DNA of 14,203 bases from Brevundimonas sp. (GTDB taxonomy: Bacteria; Pseudomonadota; Alphaproteobacteria; Caulobacterales; Caulobacteraceae), in NCBI RefSeq assembly GCF_031082345.1, contig NZ_JAVHLH010000013.1:8010-22212 (forward strand), in the 5' to 3' direction. The translations under genes and the position numbers were made by a program. Each line of letters starts with the position of its first letter. The first letter of the stretch is position 1. Below are positions 13,714 through 14,203 of this stretch, in pieces. The notes under the pieces are model-generated. The model saw only the letters and a list, made by a program, of their open reading frames with translations, was not told the DNA's origin and ran no database searches.

Positions 13714-14203
13714 TCAGGCCCCGTAGCCAGGTCTCTGGATCGTGGGACCGAGGCGATCGATCACCTCCCGGGCGTCGAATGCCCGTCCATCGCCGGATGG
13801 GCGCGAACCGCGGGACATGACGATTTCCGCCGTGGCCTCCCAGTGCTCGACGGTGCGCATGTCGAGCCGCGAAGTCCAGAACGGGTCGCCGACCCACGGA
13901 CTCCAGTCCCGCCAGCCATACGGACGACCGTAGTAGCGCCAGGACGGACGCCAGTAGGAATAGCTGGATCCATACCAGGGGTCGTAGGCGGGCTCGCGAA
14001 CGATCTCCCGTTCGGTCTCGCGGTCCACCACCCGGAACCAGTCATAGCCCTGCTGCAGGGTCAGTTCGGCCGACCGGAACAGCAGATAGCCCTCGACCCT
14101 GTCCCGCGATGTGAAGGCGTCGCCGGAGAAGGTCACCCGGTAGCGGTCCTGGGAGAGCCGCACCTCGGAATAGCCTTCCGAGCCGTGCACCCCGGGCGTC
14201 GCC
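13714..14203 (-). CDS. CC0125/CC1285-family lipoprotein (partial, N-terminus beyond the window)
   Basis: The visible 163 residues read in frame to the right edge (ATPGVHGSEGYSEVRL...), so the internal GTG at 14190 is not the true start. The signal peptide and lipobox Cys must lie outside. The core pattern SEVRLSQDRYRVTFSGDAFTSR, followed by VEGYLLFRSAELTLQQGYDWF and VVDRETE, matches the Caulobacter CC0125/CC1285 lipoprotein family, whose function is unknown. A central aromatic-rich segment (codons at about 13997 down to 13871) contains many Tyr and Trp residues (YDPWYGSSYSYWRPSWRYY). The C-terminal EHWEATAEIVMSRG and FDAREVIDRLGP are also typical of the family. The gene is separated from kaiC by 220 bases that contain its terminator and the kaiC promoter candidate. 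Confidence 0.8.
   Translation of the reverse strand, partial: ATPGVHGSEGYSEVRLSQDRYRVTFSGDAFTSRDRVEGYLLFRSAELTLQQGYDWFRVVDRETEREIVREPAYDPWYGSSYSYWRPSWRYYGRPYGWRDWSPWVGDPFWTSRLDMRTVEHWEATAEIVMSRGSRPSGDGRAFDAREVIDRLGPTIQRPGYGA

Overview
The window comes from a GC-rich alphaproteobacterium, most likely a member of the Caulobacterales close to Brevundimonas. This rests on the very high GC content, a CC0125/CC1285-type lipoprotein at the right edge, the style of the GreA/GreB-family factor, and two soluble-core hybrid kinases of a type common in that order. The species call is inference. Almost all of the window is coding. No tRNA, rRNA, insertion sequence, integrase or CRISPR array is visible.

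Left part (1-5053): the 5' end of an HI0933-like flavoprotein is divergent from a GreA/GreB-family factor. Then follow a 48-residue Lys/Ala-rich protein and a small exported protein built from eight exact 12-residue repeats. Next come ligD (phosphoesterase, ligase and polymerase domains in one chain) and ku, the two-component bacterial non-homologous end-joining system. ligD and ku converge, with one base between their stop codons.

Middle part (5108-9340, minus strand): a tightly coupled three-gene operon encodes a TonB-dependent outer-membrane receptor, a periplasmic YfiR/DUF4154 protein and an inner-membrane hybrid histidine kinase. The kinase's periplasmic segment resembles the YfiN sensor domain. 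Together they look like a trans-envelope signalling line in which a YfiR-type protein controls a kinase instead of a diguanylate cyclase.

Arsenic module (9459-10278, plus strand): an ArsR-family repressor and an ArsI-like C-As lyase overlap by 4 bp. Their promoter carries a perfect dyad that runs into the arsR start codon, so the mRNA is probably leaderless and autorepressed. No arsenite pump or arsenate reductase is present in the window.

Right part (10318-14203, minus strand): a double-domain KaiC-family ATPase and a soluble hybrid histidine kinase with a degenerate N-terminal receiver form a two-gene operon (4-bp overlap). In front of it lies an EcfG-like (general stress sigma factor) promoter candidate embedded in an inverted repeat. 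Upstream sits an intrinsic terminator, then the 3' part of a CC0125/CC1285-family lipoprotein gene that runs off the window.

The most unusual items are the receptor-YfiR-kinase operon, the KaiC-kinase pair with altered phosphosite positions, the 12-residue repeat protein, and the shared C-terminal Cys pairs of the ArsR/ArsI couple.
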